Shown here in pieces: positions 15,542-23,001 of a DNA stretch of 36,427 nucleotides. The DNA lies in contig CAZXCQ010000021.1 in NCBI GenBank assembly GCA_964639275.1, positions 1-36,427 of the forward strand. The letters run 5' to 3'. This stretch comes from CAZXCQ01 sp964639275 (GTDB taxonomy: Bacteria > Desulfobacterota > DSM-4660 > Desulfatiglandales > Desulfatiglandaceae). Every line of letters begins with the position of its first letter. Within the stretch, counting starts at the first letter, position 1. Under the pieces are notes generated by a model, which was not told the origin of the DNA, did no database searches, and saw only the letters and a list, made by a program, of their open reading frames with translations. A program made the position numbers and the translations under genes.

Positions 15542-16822
15542 TCAAGTATAATGAACCTGCCCGCTTGGTCCCGGTGTATCATAGGTCTCGAGCCGTTTGA
15601 TCCTTTCAATCAGAGGGGGGTGGGAGTAGTTAAACCATACATACAAGGGGTGAGGCAAGAGATTGGAGAGGTTTTCCTTGGCCATCTTCTTAAGCGCCCT
15701 TATGAGGGGTCGCGGCGACCCCGTGATGCCTGTGCCATAGAGGTCTGCCTCCCTCTCAAACCTCCTTGAAATGCTCATGGCCACAGGGCTCAGGAAGAAA
15801 CCCAAAGGCTGCAACATGACCCCTACCAGGAAGATCCCCGCATACACAGGCATAACCAAAAACCCAAAACTCTGGTACATGGCCCCCCACGCCATCATCT
15901 TGGAGGCCAGATAAAAGACCCCAAAGGAGGCCACTGCCGTTATTAGCAGTTCCTTTTTGATATGCTTTTTTTTGAAATGCCCGATCTCGTGAGCCAGGAC
16001 CGATACAATCTCATCCGCATCATGGGCCTGTATCAGAGAATCAAAAAGCACGATCCGCTTTGCCTTCCCAAGCCCCGAGAAATAGGCATTGGTGTGTCTG
16101 CTCCTCTTGGTGGCGTCCATCTGATAGACCCCTTTGATGTTCAGCCCTTCCCTCTCTGCCAGTTCCTCGACCCTGTTAATCAAATCAGGGTCTTCAAGCG
16201 GCGCAAATTTGTTAAAGAGGGGGGCAATCACCGTGGGATAGAGGATTGTCATGAGTAGCTGAAAACCGAGGAATATGGCCCAGGCCCACATCCACCATGT
16301 GCTGCCGACATACCGGACCATCAGGAGCAGGGTCGATAGCAGTATGCCACCAAGGATGGCGCTGATAAGAAGCGCCTTTACCAAGTCGGAGACCCAGAGC
16401 TTTAAGGTCCTGGTGTTAAACCCGTATCTCTCCTCAAGGACGAAGCTGTGATAATAACCAAAAGGCAGGCCTACCAGGGCCGATAGGGAGGCGGGTACGG
16501 CAAAGAATATGAGCCCCGCCGCAACAAAATGGAAATCGGATAGCGTCTTGGCAAGCCAGGGCAGGATACCTGATAGAATAATAAAGAGAAAGAGTATATT
16601 GCCTGCGATAGTCCGAACCAGGGAGAAATTGGTGTTTTCAAGGGTGTACTGGTTGATTTTCCTTAGCTCTTTTTCGTCAATGGTCCCCTCAAAGGCCTCG
16701 GGGACCCTGTCCCCGGACCTCTTGAGGTAACCGGCATTGATCTTCTCGATGAGCAGATCTCCTGCCGAACTGGCCAGATAGACCGAAAGGTAGACGATCA
16801 AGAGTGAATTAAGCGAAACCAT
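15542..16822 (-). CDS. M48-family (Ste24/CAAX-type) zinc metalloprotease
   Basis: A 426-residue integral membrane protease. The zinc motif HExxH is present in VLAHEIGHFKKKH at about residue 274, and the third ligand region is RRFEREADLYG at about 350. The N-terminal half has several membrane segments and matches the M48 N-terminal domain of Ste24 endopeptidases, including the PFGYYHSFVLEERYGFN motif. In bacteria such proteins take part in membrane-protein quality control; prenylated substrates are not expected. It ends only 40 bp from the GH114-like gene upstream on the same strand, so the two may share a transcript. A MITE lies just downstream of its stop codon. Confidence 0.92.
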   Translation of the reverse strand: MVSLNSLLIVYLSVYLASSAGDLLIEKINAGYLKRSGDRVPEAFEGTIDEKELRKINQYTLENTNFSLVRTIAGNILFLFIILSGILPWLAKTLSDFHFVAAGLIFFAVPASLSALVGLPFGYYHSFVLEERYGFNTRTLKLWVSDLVKALLISAILGGILLSTLLLMVRYVGSTWWMWAWAIFLGFQLLMTILYPTVIAPLFNKFAPLEDPDLINRVEELAEREGLNIKGVYQMDATKRSRHTNAYFSGLGKAKRIVLFDSLIQAHDADEIVSVLAHEIGHFKKKHIKKELLITAVASFGVFYLASKMMAWGAMYQSFGFLVMPVYAGIFLVGVMLQPLGFFLSPVAMSISRRFEREADLYGTGITGSPRPLIRALKKMAKENLSNLLPHPLYVWFNYSHPPLIERIKRLETYDTPGPSGQVHYT

Positions 16823-16862
16823 GGTGAGGTAGTGCTTTGGGTCTTTTCTAGGTGTGTCAACG

Positions 16863-18659
16863 TCAATAGGAAATCGGGGTGATGGTCGGGTAGTTTCTCA
16901 ACACCTGGAGGGTCTGAGTGGCCTGGATCTCATCGATGCCGGCCTCTGTGAAGGCCCCGATGAGTTCGGCGCTCCCCTGTGTGAATCCGATATCTCTATA
17001 GTCCACGGTATATACCAGGATTTTTTCGTTCAATTTGGGCGGGCAGGCCTTGATGAATTGCCACTCCCAGCTAATCCCGTCTCCCTTATACCGGTAGAGT
17101 TTGTCATCGAGAATCAGATGGGAAGCGGTGATATTATAGAATTGATATCCCTCGTCAACCCCATCCGTATCAATAAATAGACCATAATGCTCGTAATTTT
17201 TTATTGGTTTCTCTGAAACAATTTCGACCTTCATGCTGGACAAACCAACCACTGCACTAAGCTCTTTTGCATCCCCCGTAACCGATGGACCATAGGGGGT
17301 CTCGTTCCTGGTTGAGTACCGGTTTATCTTGCTGATAAACCGAAGGACACCGGTCCTGTCCTGGTACTCCCAGTCCCGGTCCTGTGTTGCAGCGATCGCC
17401 TCCACCAGTTGGCCCTGGTCAACCTTTATAAAGTTCATATTGATCGCCACGGTGCATGAACTCTCTTTGACCTGCCAGGGGACCTCGCTGATCCTCTCCC
17501 ATTTCCAGCTCCCGCCGTCACCAGCGTAAGAGTATAAGACCCCGTCTTCAACAAGATAATCGGCAAAAAAACCATCGGCAAAACGGAAAAACGGGTTCCC
17601 GGAACTCTGGGTCTTGATAAAGAGCCGGACATGCACTGATTGAGTATCTATGGGGCCACGGGTCTGGACCGTGTAGATGATGTCCCTCAGTGTATCTGAA
17701 ACCGATACGGCCGTAATGTCGTGATGGCGGCTGAGTCTTTCGCTGGTCTCCTCTTCTATTGACCCCAGATTCATCGTGTCAAGCCGGGTGATATCAATAT
17801 TGGTGCTGGAGGCGAGAAACCCAAAACGCGCTGCACGTGTGAGTGAATAGGCCAGCAAATCCTGGTCTCCCGGTTCTCGATACTCCAGGGTCCATACCTC
17901 CAAGGGATGGGTTCGTTTGACCTGATTGAGCAATACCGCGACGGTCTCGGTATAGGACAGGTCATCGCCTGTCCACCTTTCATACAAGTCGTTCTCAAAG
18001 CTGTAATGGGTACTAAAATCCTCAAACAAAACCGCATCAACGCTTTCGGCGCTCTGTTTGATCAGGTTAAAGCCCCTGTTCTGGACAATAAAGTAGTCCG
18101 GGTACCTCTTCCTGATCTTTTTGATCAGAGCGATCATCCCCTCTTTAGTTTCCTTGTGGATCTCGGTGGTATCGATCGTATCCAGGAATAGCCCATTGAT
18201 TGGTCCGGGCAGAGAAGGGATAACCTTGTTTAGCACATAGTCGTGCCATTTTTCACTGTTGGCATTGACATAATAAGAACCCCAGTTCGGGTTCTGATCC
18301 GGCCCACCATCGCCGTTTTCATCAAAATACCACGAGGCGTAGCCTCCCGGGCCCTTACCGTCTCCCCTGATCAGCACGTCGCTTTCCCCGATGGACACAT
18401 AGGCGATGACACGCACATTGTTATCCTGTAATTGCTTGAGATCTGCTGGACCAAAATTCCGTGAATCCAGAACCACCGTCTCATAGCGGAGCAGACCCTT
18501 GGAGGGCTTGCTTCCGTAATAAAGGCCAAAAGGGTCCCTGGCCATAAGATTCGACGGCCCAATCAAACAAAGAAACCCTATTAAAAGGCCCTGGATAACG
18601 ATGGAACGAAATATCCGGTTCACGGCGCTTCTCAAAAACCTCTTGAAGATATTAGGCAC
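16863..18659 (-). CDS. Secreted GH114-like (TM1410) glycosidase with duplicated C-terminal module
   Basis: A 598-residue exported protein. A hydrophobic signal (SIVIQGLLIGFLCLIGPSNL) ends near residue 40. Residues about 40-300 form a TIM-barrel of the GH114/TM1410 endo-alpha-1,4-polygalactosaminidase-like family, shown by VVLDSRNFGPADLKQL, VIAYVSIGESD, the catalytic-type Asp in NGLFLDTIDTTE, and YFIVQNRGFN. The C-terminal 280 residues contain two copies of one module: LYSYAGDGGSWKWERI and LYRYKGDGISWEWQFI sit about 170 residues apart. The substrate is probably an amino-sugar polysaccharide, inferred from the family. The start is uncertain: GTG at 18659 gives a long basic N-region, while GTG at 18623 gives a conventional signal peptide. 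Confidence 0.82.
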   Translation of the reverse strand: MPNIFKRFLRSAVNRIFRSIVIQGLLIGFLCLIGPSNLMARDPFGLYYGSKPSKGLLRYETVVLDSRNFGPADLKQLQDNNVRVIAYVSIGESDVLIRGDGKGPGGYASWYFDENGDGGPDQNPNWGSYYVNANSEKWHDYVLNKVIPSLPGPINGLFLDTIDTTEIHKETKEGMIALIKKIRKRYPDYFIVQNRGFNLIKQSAESVDAVLFEDFSTHYSFENDLYERWTGDDLSYTETVAVLLNQVKRTHPLEVWTLEYREPGDQDLLAYSLTRAARFGFLASSTNIDITRLDTMNLGSIEEETSERLSRHHDITAVSVSDTLRDIIYTVQTRGPIDTQSVHVRLFIKTQSSGNPFFRFADGFFADYLVEDGVLYSYAGDGGSWKWERISEVPWQVKESSCTVAINMNFIKVDQGQLVEAIAATQDRDWEYQDRTGVLRFISKINRYSTRNETPYGPSVTGDAKELSAVVGLSSMKVEIVSEKPIKNYEHYGLFIDTDGVDEGYQFYNITASHLILDDKLYRYKGDGISWEWQFIKACPPKLNEKILVYTVDYRDIGFTQGSAELIGAFTEAGIDEIQATQTLQVLRNYPTITPISY

Positions 18660-18753
18660 CCTTTGGTCAAGGACAATTCATAACTTTTTTATAGCACCTT
18701 ATCCATATCAATGCAATATTTTTCGGAATTTCCAAAAAATATGTATCAATTTC

Positions 18754-18795
18754 TCTCCATATGCCACGCCTCTCCCCTGGTTTTAGAGGCGTTAC
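18754..18795. repeat. Single arm of the MITE-like repeat
   Basis: ATGCCACGCCTCTCCCCTGG followed by TTTTAGAGGCGTTAC matches the right arm of the element at 15402-15503 (ATGCCACACCTTTCCCCC then TGTTTTTTGAAATGTTAC) with several substitutions. No partner arm is evident on its left, so this looks like a decayed or half copy between the alpha/beta hydrolase and GH114-like genes. Confidence 0.5.
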
Positions 18796-18823
18796 TATCT
18801 TCCCTTGTGGCCTTGGTGGACGA

Positions 18824-19537
18824 TTATCCATGGAGCCATTTCCGCATGGCCGCGTTGACCTCCTCCGGACGCTCCATAGTGGTCAAGTGGCCGCAGTTTT
18901 CGATGACCACCAACTCAGAACCAGGAATCCTGGTGGCCATTTCAACGGACCATGCCACGGGGGTCAGTTGATCGTGACGGCCGCAAATGACAAGGGTCGG
19001 GCATAAGATGCCGGATAAATCTGCAAAATGATCCCGGCGTCTCATCATGGCCTGCTGTTGACGCAAGAATAAATCGGGTCCCACACGCTGCGCCATCGCC
19101 CTTATCTCGGAGACCAATTCCTGGTCGAAGAGCCTTGCAGGGTGGACAAATAGGGCCATCAGCCGGTCAACCACCTCCTCAAATCCACCTGTGTTCACAA
19201 GCCTGATGAGTTCCTGTCTCCGGGATGCCTGCTCCGGCAGGTCGGACCTGGCAGCTGTGTCAAGGAGTGCCAGTCGATCGATCCGCCCTGGTGCTTGAGC
19301 CAGGACCTCTAACGCGATATATCCTCCCATAGATAACCCGGCGAGGGCGAATCTTTCCGGTGCCTCGGCCAGAATGGCACTCGCAATCTCGCTCATGGAG
19401 TCATACCGGGTGTGTTGGTGTGAAACGCAGATGTCTGCAATGTCTGCCAGGCCCTCGACCTGATGTCCCCAGAGGGCATCATCGCACAAGAGGCCAGGGA
19501 CCAGGATAAGCGGCACTCGATTCGTCATGGCGGTCAT
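18824..19537 (-). CDS. Alpha/beta-fold hydrolase
   Basis: A 237-residue soluble hydrolase of the alpha/beta superfamily. The nucleophile elbow GLSMGG carries the Ser near residue 89. The acid is the Asp in VICGRHDQLTP and the base is the His in IENCGHLTTMERPEEV, so the triad is complete. The start RVPLILVPGLLCDDALWGHQ holds the oxyanion-hole strand. It is similar to small esterases and BioH/3-oxoadipate enol-lactonase-like proteins, but nothing in the context points to a substrate. GGAGG lies 10 nt before the ATG. A short cysteine-containing ORF ends 39 bp upstream on the same strand. Confidence 0.88.
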   Translation of the reverse strand: MTAMTNRVPLILVPGLLCDDALWGHQVEGLADIADICVSHQHTRYDSMSEIASAILAEAPERFALAGLSMGGYIALEVLAQAPGRIDRLALLDTAARSDLPEQASRRQELIRLVNTGGFEEVVDRLMALFVHPARLFDQELVSEIRAMAQRVGPDLFLRQQQAMMRRRDHFADLSGILCPTLVICGRHDQLTPVAWSVEMATRIPGSELVVIENCGHLTTMERPEEVNAAMRKWLHG

Positions 19538-19576
19538 ATCTTCGGCACCTCCGAACCGGGATTACATTCGACACCC

Positions 19577-19771
19577 TTATCGTATCGCACAAAAACCAAT
19601 GGAGATTGTCTGATTTGGCGAAAGGGCAGCATAGGAATCCCATACCGCCACCTCACCGTTTTGAATCCTGGCAAAGGCGTAATTGGAGCACCTTTGGCAA
19701 AATCCTGTCTTTCCCTGATCTCCCATCACCAAACCTCCTTTTGCGGTTTCTGAGGGAATCCAGGCTTTCAT
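19577..19771 (-). CDS. Short cysteine-containing ORF, doubtful
   Basis: A 64-residue ORF from the ATG at 19771 with a CQRC pair (GKTGFCQRCSNYAF) and a single later Cys. The same frame stays open upstream to a TGA at 19841-19843 and there encodes CPKC and a further Cys (CPKCDEPWLCG), so the true product may be a small zinc-ribbon-like protein with two CxxC pairs starting from a non-ATG codon. There is no clear ribosome-binding site for any of the possible starts. It could be a real small protein, a remnant, or chance. Confidence 0.3.
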   Translation of the reverse strand: MKAWIPSETAKGGLVMGDQGKTGFCQRCSNYAFARIQNGEVAVWDSYAALSPNQTISIGFCAIR

Positions 19772-20007
19772 TCCTCTCTGACCCTGTTCTACACCGCAAA
19801 GCCAGGGTTCGTCACATTTTGGGCAGGCGAGCAGACCTTGTCAGGTCCGGCCGATCAGAACCCGCATTCAAACAAAAAGGGGGTATGTCCTGAAATTGAG
19901 GGATCGGTCTTTGCCTTTACCAAGTCGCCTTGGTCTTTTAGAAAAAAATATTGTGTGCAAGATAGTCACAATCTTCCTGATGCGAACGGTAAAACTTGAT
20001 TGAACGA

Positions 20008-20085
20008 GATACTGGATACTGGATATTAAGGGAGGTATTTTCCTTTGCGTTTTTATCCAGGATCAAGCATCCAGCATCCAGCATC
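20008..20085. repeat. Inverted pair of GGATACT / CCAGCAT tandem repeats
   Basis: GATACTGGATACTGGAT at 20008-20024 and GCATCCAGCATCCAGCATC at 20067-20085 are near-inverted copies of each other, built from short tandem units. Together they can form a long imperfect stem downstream of the pspF stop codon. No coding role is seen. Confidence 0.5.
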
Positions 20086-20161
20086 GCTTACGTCAAAGCA
20101 CCCAGTGGTAACAAAATCAAAACCTGTTGGGTTCTGGCTTGTCCGGGTTAGGGTGATAGGA

Positions 20162-21208
20162 TTATTCTATCTCCTCGGCATATTTTCTATACAACCCCCG
20201 AAATTGGTGGTATGTCAGCCCCAGGATTTGGGCCGCCTTTCTTTGATTGTATCTTGCCTGTTTCAGTGCCCTGGCCAGGAGACGAATCTTGAGCCCTTTT
20301 ACCGCCTCATCAAAGGGTTTACCCATCAGTTCCTCGACCGACGAGTGCTCAGACCGAGTGGCCTTTCCCTGTTTGGGTCTGGGAGCTTCGGCCAGGGGAG
20401 AACGGAACGGGTCAAATACGATTTCGGTGATCAGCGACGAATCAGATCGATACACTGCCCGTTCGACCAGGTTCTTGAGTTCCCGGACATTGCCGGGCCA
20501 GGAATAACGGGTAAGTGCTGCTTGGGCCTCGTTACTGAACTGGGGGATTTCTTCATGGCCCAGTTCAAAGGCCATCCGCGCAGCAAAATGGCGTGCCAAC
20601 AGAAGGACATCCCCTTTTCGTTCCCTCAGGGGAGGCAAGAACAGGACTTCAAAAGAAAGCCTGTCCAGCAAATCCCGTTTAAATCGCCCCTCTTCAGCCA
20701 GGGACACCAGATCAGCATTGGTCGCCGCTATTATCCGGACATCCACCTCAATACTCTCCGAACTGCCCACACGCTCAAAAGACCCGTACTCTACCACACG
20801 CAGTATCTTTTCCTGTACCTCCATGGGGATACCGCCTATCTCATCGAGGAAAAGCGTTCCTCCGTCAGCGGCCTCAAACCTCCCGCTCCGCCTCTCTTGA
20901 GCCCCGGTGAATGCGCCTTTCTCATAGCCGAATAGCTCCGATTCAATAAGTGAAGAGCTCAGGGCCGAACAATTGATGGCCACAAACGGGCCTTGCCAGC
21001 GACCTGACAGAAAATGCAAACGAGATGCTGCCAGTTCCTTGCCGGTACCCCGCTCACCGATCAAGAGGACAGGTCGATTGATGGGGGCCACGCGGGAGAG
21101 TCGTTCCTGAAAGTCCAGGAAGGTATCCGACTGTCCCAGGGCCTCATCCCTTCCGGCAGGGGCCCCTGACCGGTCAGGTTGTGTTATGGATTCCCTCTCT
21201 TTTTTCAT
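20162..21208 (-). CDS. pspF: Phage-shock sigma-54 activator PspF
   Basis: A 348-residue sigma-54-dependent enhancer-binding protein without a receiver domain, as PspF. The AAA+ domain shows Walker A GERGTGKE at about residues 52-59, the sigma-54-contacting GAFTGA loop (KGAFTGAQERRSG), Walker B GGTLFLDEIGG, and the WPGNVRELKNLVERAV segment. The C-terminus (ARALKQARYNQRKAAQILGL, then TYHQFRGLYRKY) is a Fis-type DNA-binding helix-turn-helix. It is divergent from pspABC, as in enterobacteria, with the regulatory region between. By family knowledge PspA binds PspF and blocks it until membrane stress. The first 25 residues are variable, so the exact start is less certain; no Shine-Dalgarno is obvious. 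Confidence 0.93.
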   Translation of the reverse strand: MKKERESITQPDRSGAPAGRDEALGQSDTFLDFQERLSRVAPINRPVLLIGERGTGKELAASRLHFLSGRWQGPFVAINCSALSSSLIESELFGYEKGAFTGAQERRSGRFEAADGGTLFLDEIGGIPMEVQEKILRVVEYGSFERVGSSESIEVDVRIIAATNADLVSLAEEGRFKRDLLDRLSFEVLFLPPLRERKGDVLLLARHFAARMAFELGHEEIPQFSNEAQAALTRYSWPGNVRELKNLVERAVYRSDSSLITEIVFDPFRSPLAEAPRPKQGKATRSEHSSVEELMGKPFDEAVKGLKIRLLARALKQARYNQRKAAQILGLTYHQFRGLYRKYAEEIE

Positions 21209-21253
21209 GGCAAAAAATCAAATTTGATGGCTTTCTTGACCAGTATCTAGTCA

Positions 21254-21283
21254 TATATACCATACTATTTTCGCGTCTGTCAA
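21254..21283 (-). promoter_or_regulatory. Sigma-70-type promoter for pspF
   Basis: On the minus strand TTGACA (complement of 21278-21283) and TATATA (complement of 21254-21259) are 18 bp apart (17 with GTATAT). It lies between pspF and the sigma-54 promoter of pspA, where PspF upstream sites would also be expected, so autoregulation is plausible. Confidence 0.6.
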
Positions 21284-21331
21284 CCGCATAAGTGCCTAAA
21301 ACCCCAGGGTTTTACAAAAAGATCGTCCCGC

Positions 21332-21346
21332 TGGCATGATTTCTGC
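21332..21346 (+). promoter_or_regulatory. Sigma-54 (-24/-12) promoter for pspA
   Basis: TGGCATGATTTCTGC fits the sigma-54 consensus TGGCAC-N5-TTGC with GG (21333-21334) and GC (21345-21346) at the required spacing. Transcription would begin about 21358, some 27 nt before the pspA start codon. Its position opposite pspF makes PspF the expected activator. Confidence 0.8.
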
Positions 21347-21384
21347 TTTCCCTGGTGCCAAACCAATAATAGGGAGGTCGGATT

Positions 21385-22062
21385 ATGGGAATATTTACCC
21401 GATTTCGTGACATCATCAATTCAAATATCAACGCCATGCTGGATAAGGCCGAAGACCCAGAAAAGCTGATAAAACTCATGATCCATGAAATGGAAGACAC
21501 CCTTGTTGAGCTCAAGGCATCGTGTGCGGGGGTCATGGCCAACCGCATAAAGGCCCAGCGCCAGTTGGACCAGGTCCAGTCGAGGACAAAATACTGGGAG
21601 AATAATGCAGCGCTCGCGGTTCGCAGAGGCAGAGATGACCTGGCCCGGGAAGCCCTTATGGAAAAACGGAGATTCACGGGGGGGGAGGATTCGCTTGAGA
21701 AGCAGATAATGGAATTTAACGATTTGATTGAACAGTATCAAGAGGACATCAGGCAGCTTGAGGATAGGCTCACGACTGCCCGAGAAAAACGACGTGTCCT
21801 GGTTCAACGCCACCTCCGCGCAAAAAGAAAAAGGCACGCCCAGGAAGAAATCCGTCGAATGGATAGCGCCGAAACCCTGTTCAAATTCGAGCAATTGGAA
21901 AACCGCATCGAACGGATGGAGGCAGAAGCCGACTTGGTCAATTTTGGAAAAAAGCCGGCACTGGAAGATAAATTTGAGAACCTCCTGGTTGATGATGAAA
22001 TCGAAAAAGAACTGCAAGATCTCAAATCCGCTTTGCAGAAGGATGATGCCTCTCCGGCCTGA
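21385..22062 (+). CDS. pspA: Phage shock protein PspA
   Basis: A 225-residue PspA/IM30 protein, a peripheral inner-membrane protein of the ESCRT-III-like superfamily that protects membrane integrity and inhibits PspF. It starts with the family opening MGIFTRFRDIINSNINAMLDKAEDPEKLI (amphipathic helix 0 and helix 1). It is almost entirely helical and coiled-coil (residues about 25-185), including LIKLMIHEMEDTLVELKAS and a Lys/Arg-rich stretch near KRKRHAQEEIRRMDS. Length matches the family (about 222). A GGGAGG site precedes the ATG. It is first gene of pspABC and is transcribed from the sigma-54 promoter at 21332-21346. Confidence 0.95.
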   Translation: MGIFTRFRDIINSNINAMLDKAEDPEKLIKLMIHEMEDTLVELKASCAGVMANRIKAQRQLDQVQSRTKYWENNAALAVRRGRDDLAREALMEKRRFTGGEDSLEKQIMEFNDLIEQYQEDIRQLEDRLTTAREKRRVLVQRHLRAKRKRHAQEEIRRMDSAETLFKFEQLENRIERMEAEADLVNFGKKPALEDKFENLLVDDEIEKELQDLKSALQKDDASPA

Positions 22063-22171
22063 TCCGCAAAGGGGCCTGCCGAGTCCACAAATCCATCAGA
22101 TTATCCCTTGAGAAAACAGAAGGGATAATGTAAGATGATCTGGAATGGCCCCATATCTCTGACGCAATCGG

Positions 22172-22193
22172 CGCCTACCCATCTCAGTAGGCG
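22172..22193 (+). terminator. Hairpin between pspA and pspB
   Basis: CGCCTAC (22172-22178) pairs with GTAGGCG (22187-22193), loop 8 nt, followed by GTCCTTTT. It is a possible partial terminator that would lower pspB/pspC expression relative to pspA. Confidence 0.45.
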
Positions 22194-22226
22194 GTCCTTT
22201 TGATATCTTGTGGAGTTGAATCAGAC

Positions 22227-22460
22227 ATGCACGGACCACTAATGCTGGCTACCATTTTTGGAGGCGCCATCCTGATACTGGCGATCATCGGGAGTACAAT
22301 CCTGATGGGGCTCAGGATCCTGAAAGGGGGGGTATCGCGCACCGACCAGAGAATCCAGGCCGAGGAGGCCAGGGTGATCCAAGAGATCTATCAAGGTCTT
22401 TCCCGCATGGAAAAACGGGTGGAAGCACTCGAAACCTTGATTTTGGATCATGAGAAGTAA
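22227..22460 (+). CDS. pspB: PspB-like phage shock membrane protein
   Basis: A 77-residue protein from the ATG at 22227: an N-terminal membrane segment (LATIFGGAILILAIIGSTIL) followed by a basic linker and a cytoplasmic coiled coil ending RMEKRVEALETLILDHEK. This is the PspB layout (E. coli PspB, about 74 residues, ends in a similar ERIQALESIL segment). PspB with PspC senses membrane stress and relieves PspA inhibition of PspF. The reading frame is open for nine more codons upstream to 22200, but the segment starting MHGPLM fits the family better. The stop codon TAA (22458-22460) is embedded in a GTAAC repeat end. Confidence 0.85.
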   Translation: MHGPLMLATIFGGAILILAIIGSTILMGLRILKGGVSRTDQRIQAEEARVIQEIYQGLSRMEKRVEALETLILDHEK

Positions 22461-22529
22461 CATCTCAAAAGGCAAAGACCCCATACCTCAGCAGAATCCA
22501 TTAACACCCACGGGGTCTTGAGAAGTTAT
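22457..22529. mobile_element. Possible short MITE-like insert between pspB and pspC
   Basis: The segment starts GTAACATCTCAAAA, identical over 14 bases to the repeat start at 36374, and ends CTTGAGAAGTTAT, an inverted version of the same end. AAGACCCC (22475-22482) pairs with GGGGTCTT (22512-22519) inside. Flanks CATGAGAA (22449-22456) and TATGAGAG (22530-22537) agree at six of eight bases, a possible aged target duplication. It supplies the pspB stop codon. The hairpin could also act as an attenuator in the operon. Confidence 0.4.
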
Positions 22530-22552
22530 TATGAGAGAAAGGAAAGCGGGCT

Positions 22553-22936
22553 ATGAGAAAGTTCCGGAATATATTTCGCGGTGGGCTGTATCGATCCAGA
22601 AAAGGTGTCATATTGGGGGTGTGCAGAGGCCTTGCCGAATACTTCGATTTTTCTGTCTTTTGGACCCGGGTCATCGCCCTGGCATTGCTCTTTGTCAGCG
22701 GTCTATGGCCCACCATGATCATCTATTTTATTGCCGGCCTGCTGTTGAAACCAGAACCGGTCTTACCCATCGATGGGGAGGACGAACAGGAGTTTTATGA
22801 CGGCTATGTTCACTCCCGAAAAGGGGCGGTTGATCAGTTAAAACGGAGATATGATAATCTGGAGCGCCGCATTCAGCATATGGAACATTCGGTGACCCAG
22901 AGAGAATTTGACTGGGAGCAGCGGCTCAACAGTTAG
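22553..22936 (+). CDS. pspC: PspC-domain phage shock protein
   Basis: A 127-residue PspC protein. Residues 10-66 are the PspC domain: a basic start GLYRSRKGVILGVCRGLAEY, then membrane segment(s) TRVIALALLFVSGLWPTMII and YFIAGLLLKPEP. The C-terminal 55 residues are a charged coiled coil (SRKGAVDQLKRRYDNLERRI), usual for proteobacterial PspC and used to contact PspA/PspB. It acts in the inner membrane as a regulator of the stress response. It is third in pspABC, separated from pspB by the hairpin insert; GGAAAGC sits before the ATG. The stop faces the selenoprotein gene's 3' end across 65 bp. Confidence 0.92.
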   Translation: MRKFRNIFRGGLYRSRKGVILGVCRGLAEYFDFSVFWTRVIALALLFVSGLWPTMIIYFIAGLLLKPEPVLPIDGEDEQEFYDGYVHSRKGAVDQLKRRYDNLERRIQHMEHSVTQREFDWEQRLNS

Positions 22937-23001
22937 AACTTCCTCCTCTTGACTACCAGGGAGATCATGCGAAATAGTCAATATTATTGCGTAAATAAAT
23001 A

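Noticed and set aside
18628..18646. CTTCTCAAAAACCT inside the GH114-like gene, identical to part of the MITE end at 15402
   Set aside because: Only 14 bases match, the GTAAC end is absent, and the stretch is coding; chance similarity in an A-rich motif.
19577..19867. A second possible UGA-Sec gene: ATG at 19867, in-frame TGA at 19841-19843, then CPKC and CQRC motifs
   Set aside because: There is no ribosome-binding site before the ATG, the TGA is not at a position with a known Cys homologue, and no convincing hairpin follows it. A start after the TGA, or a remnant, is simpler.
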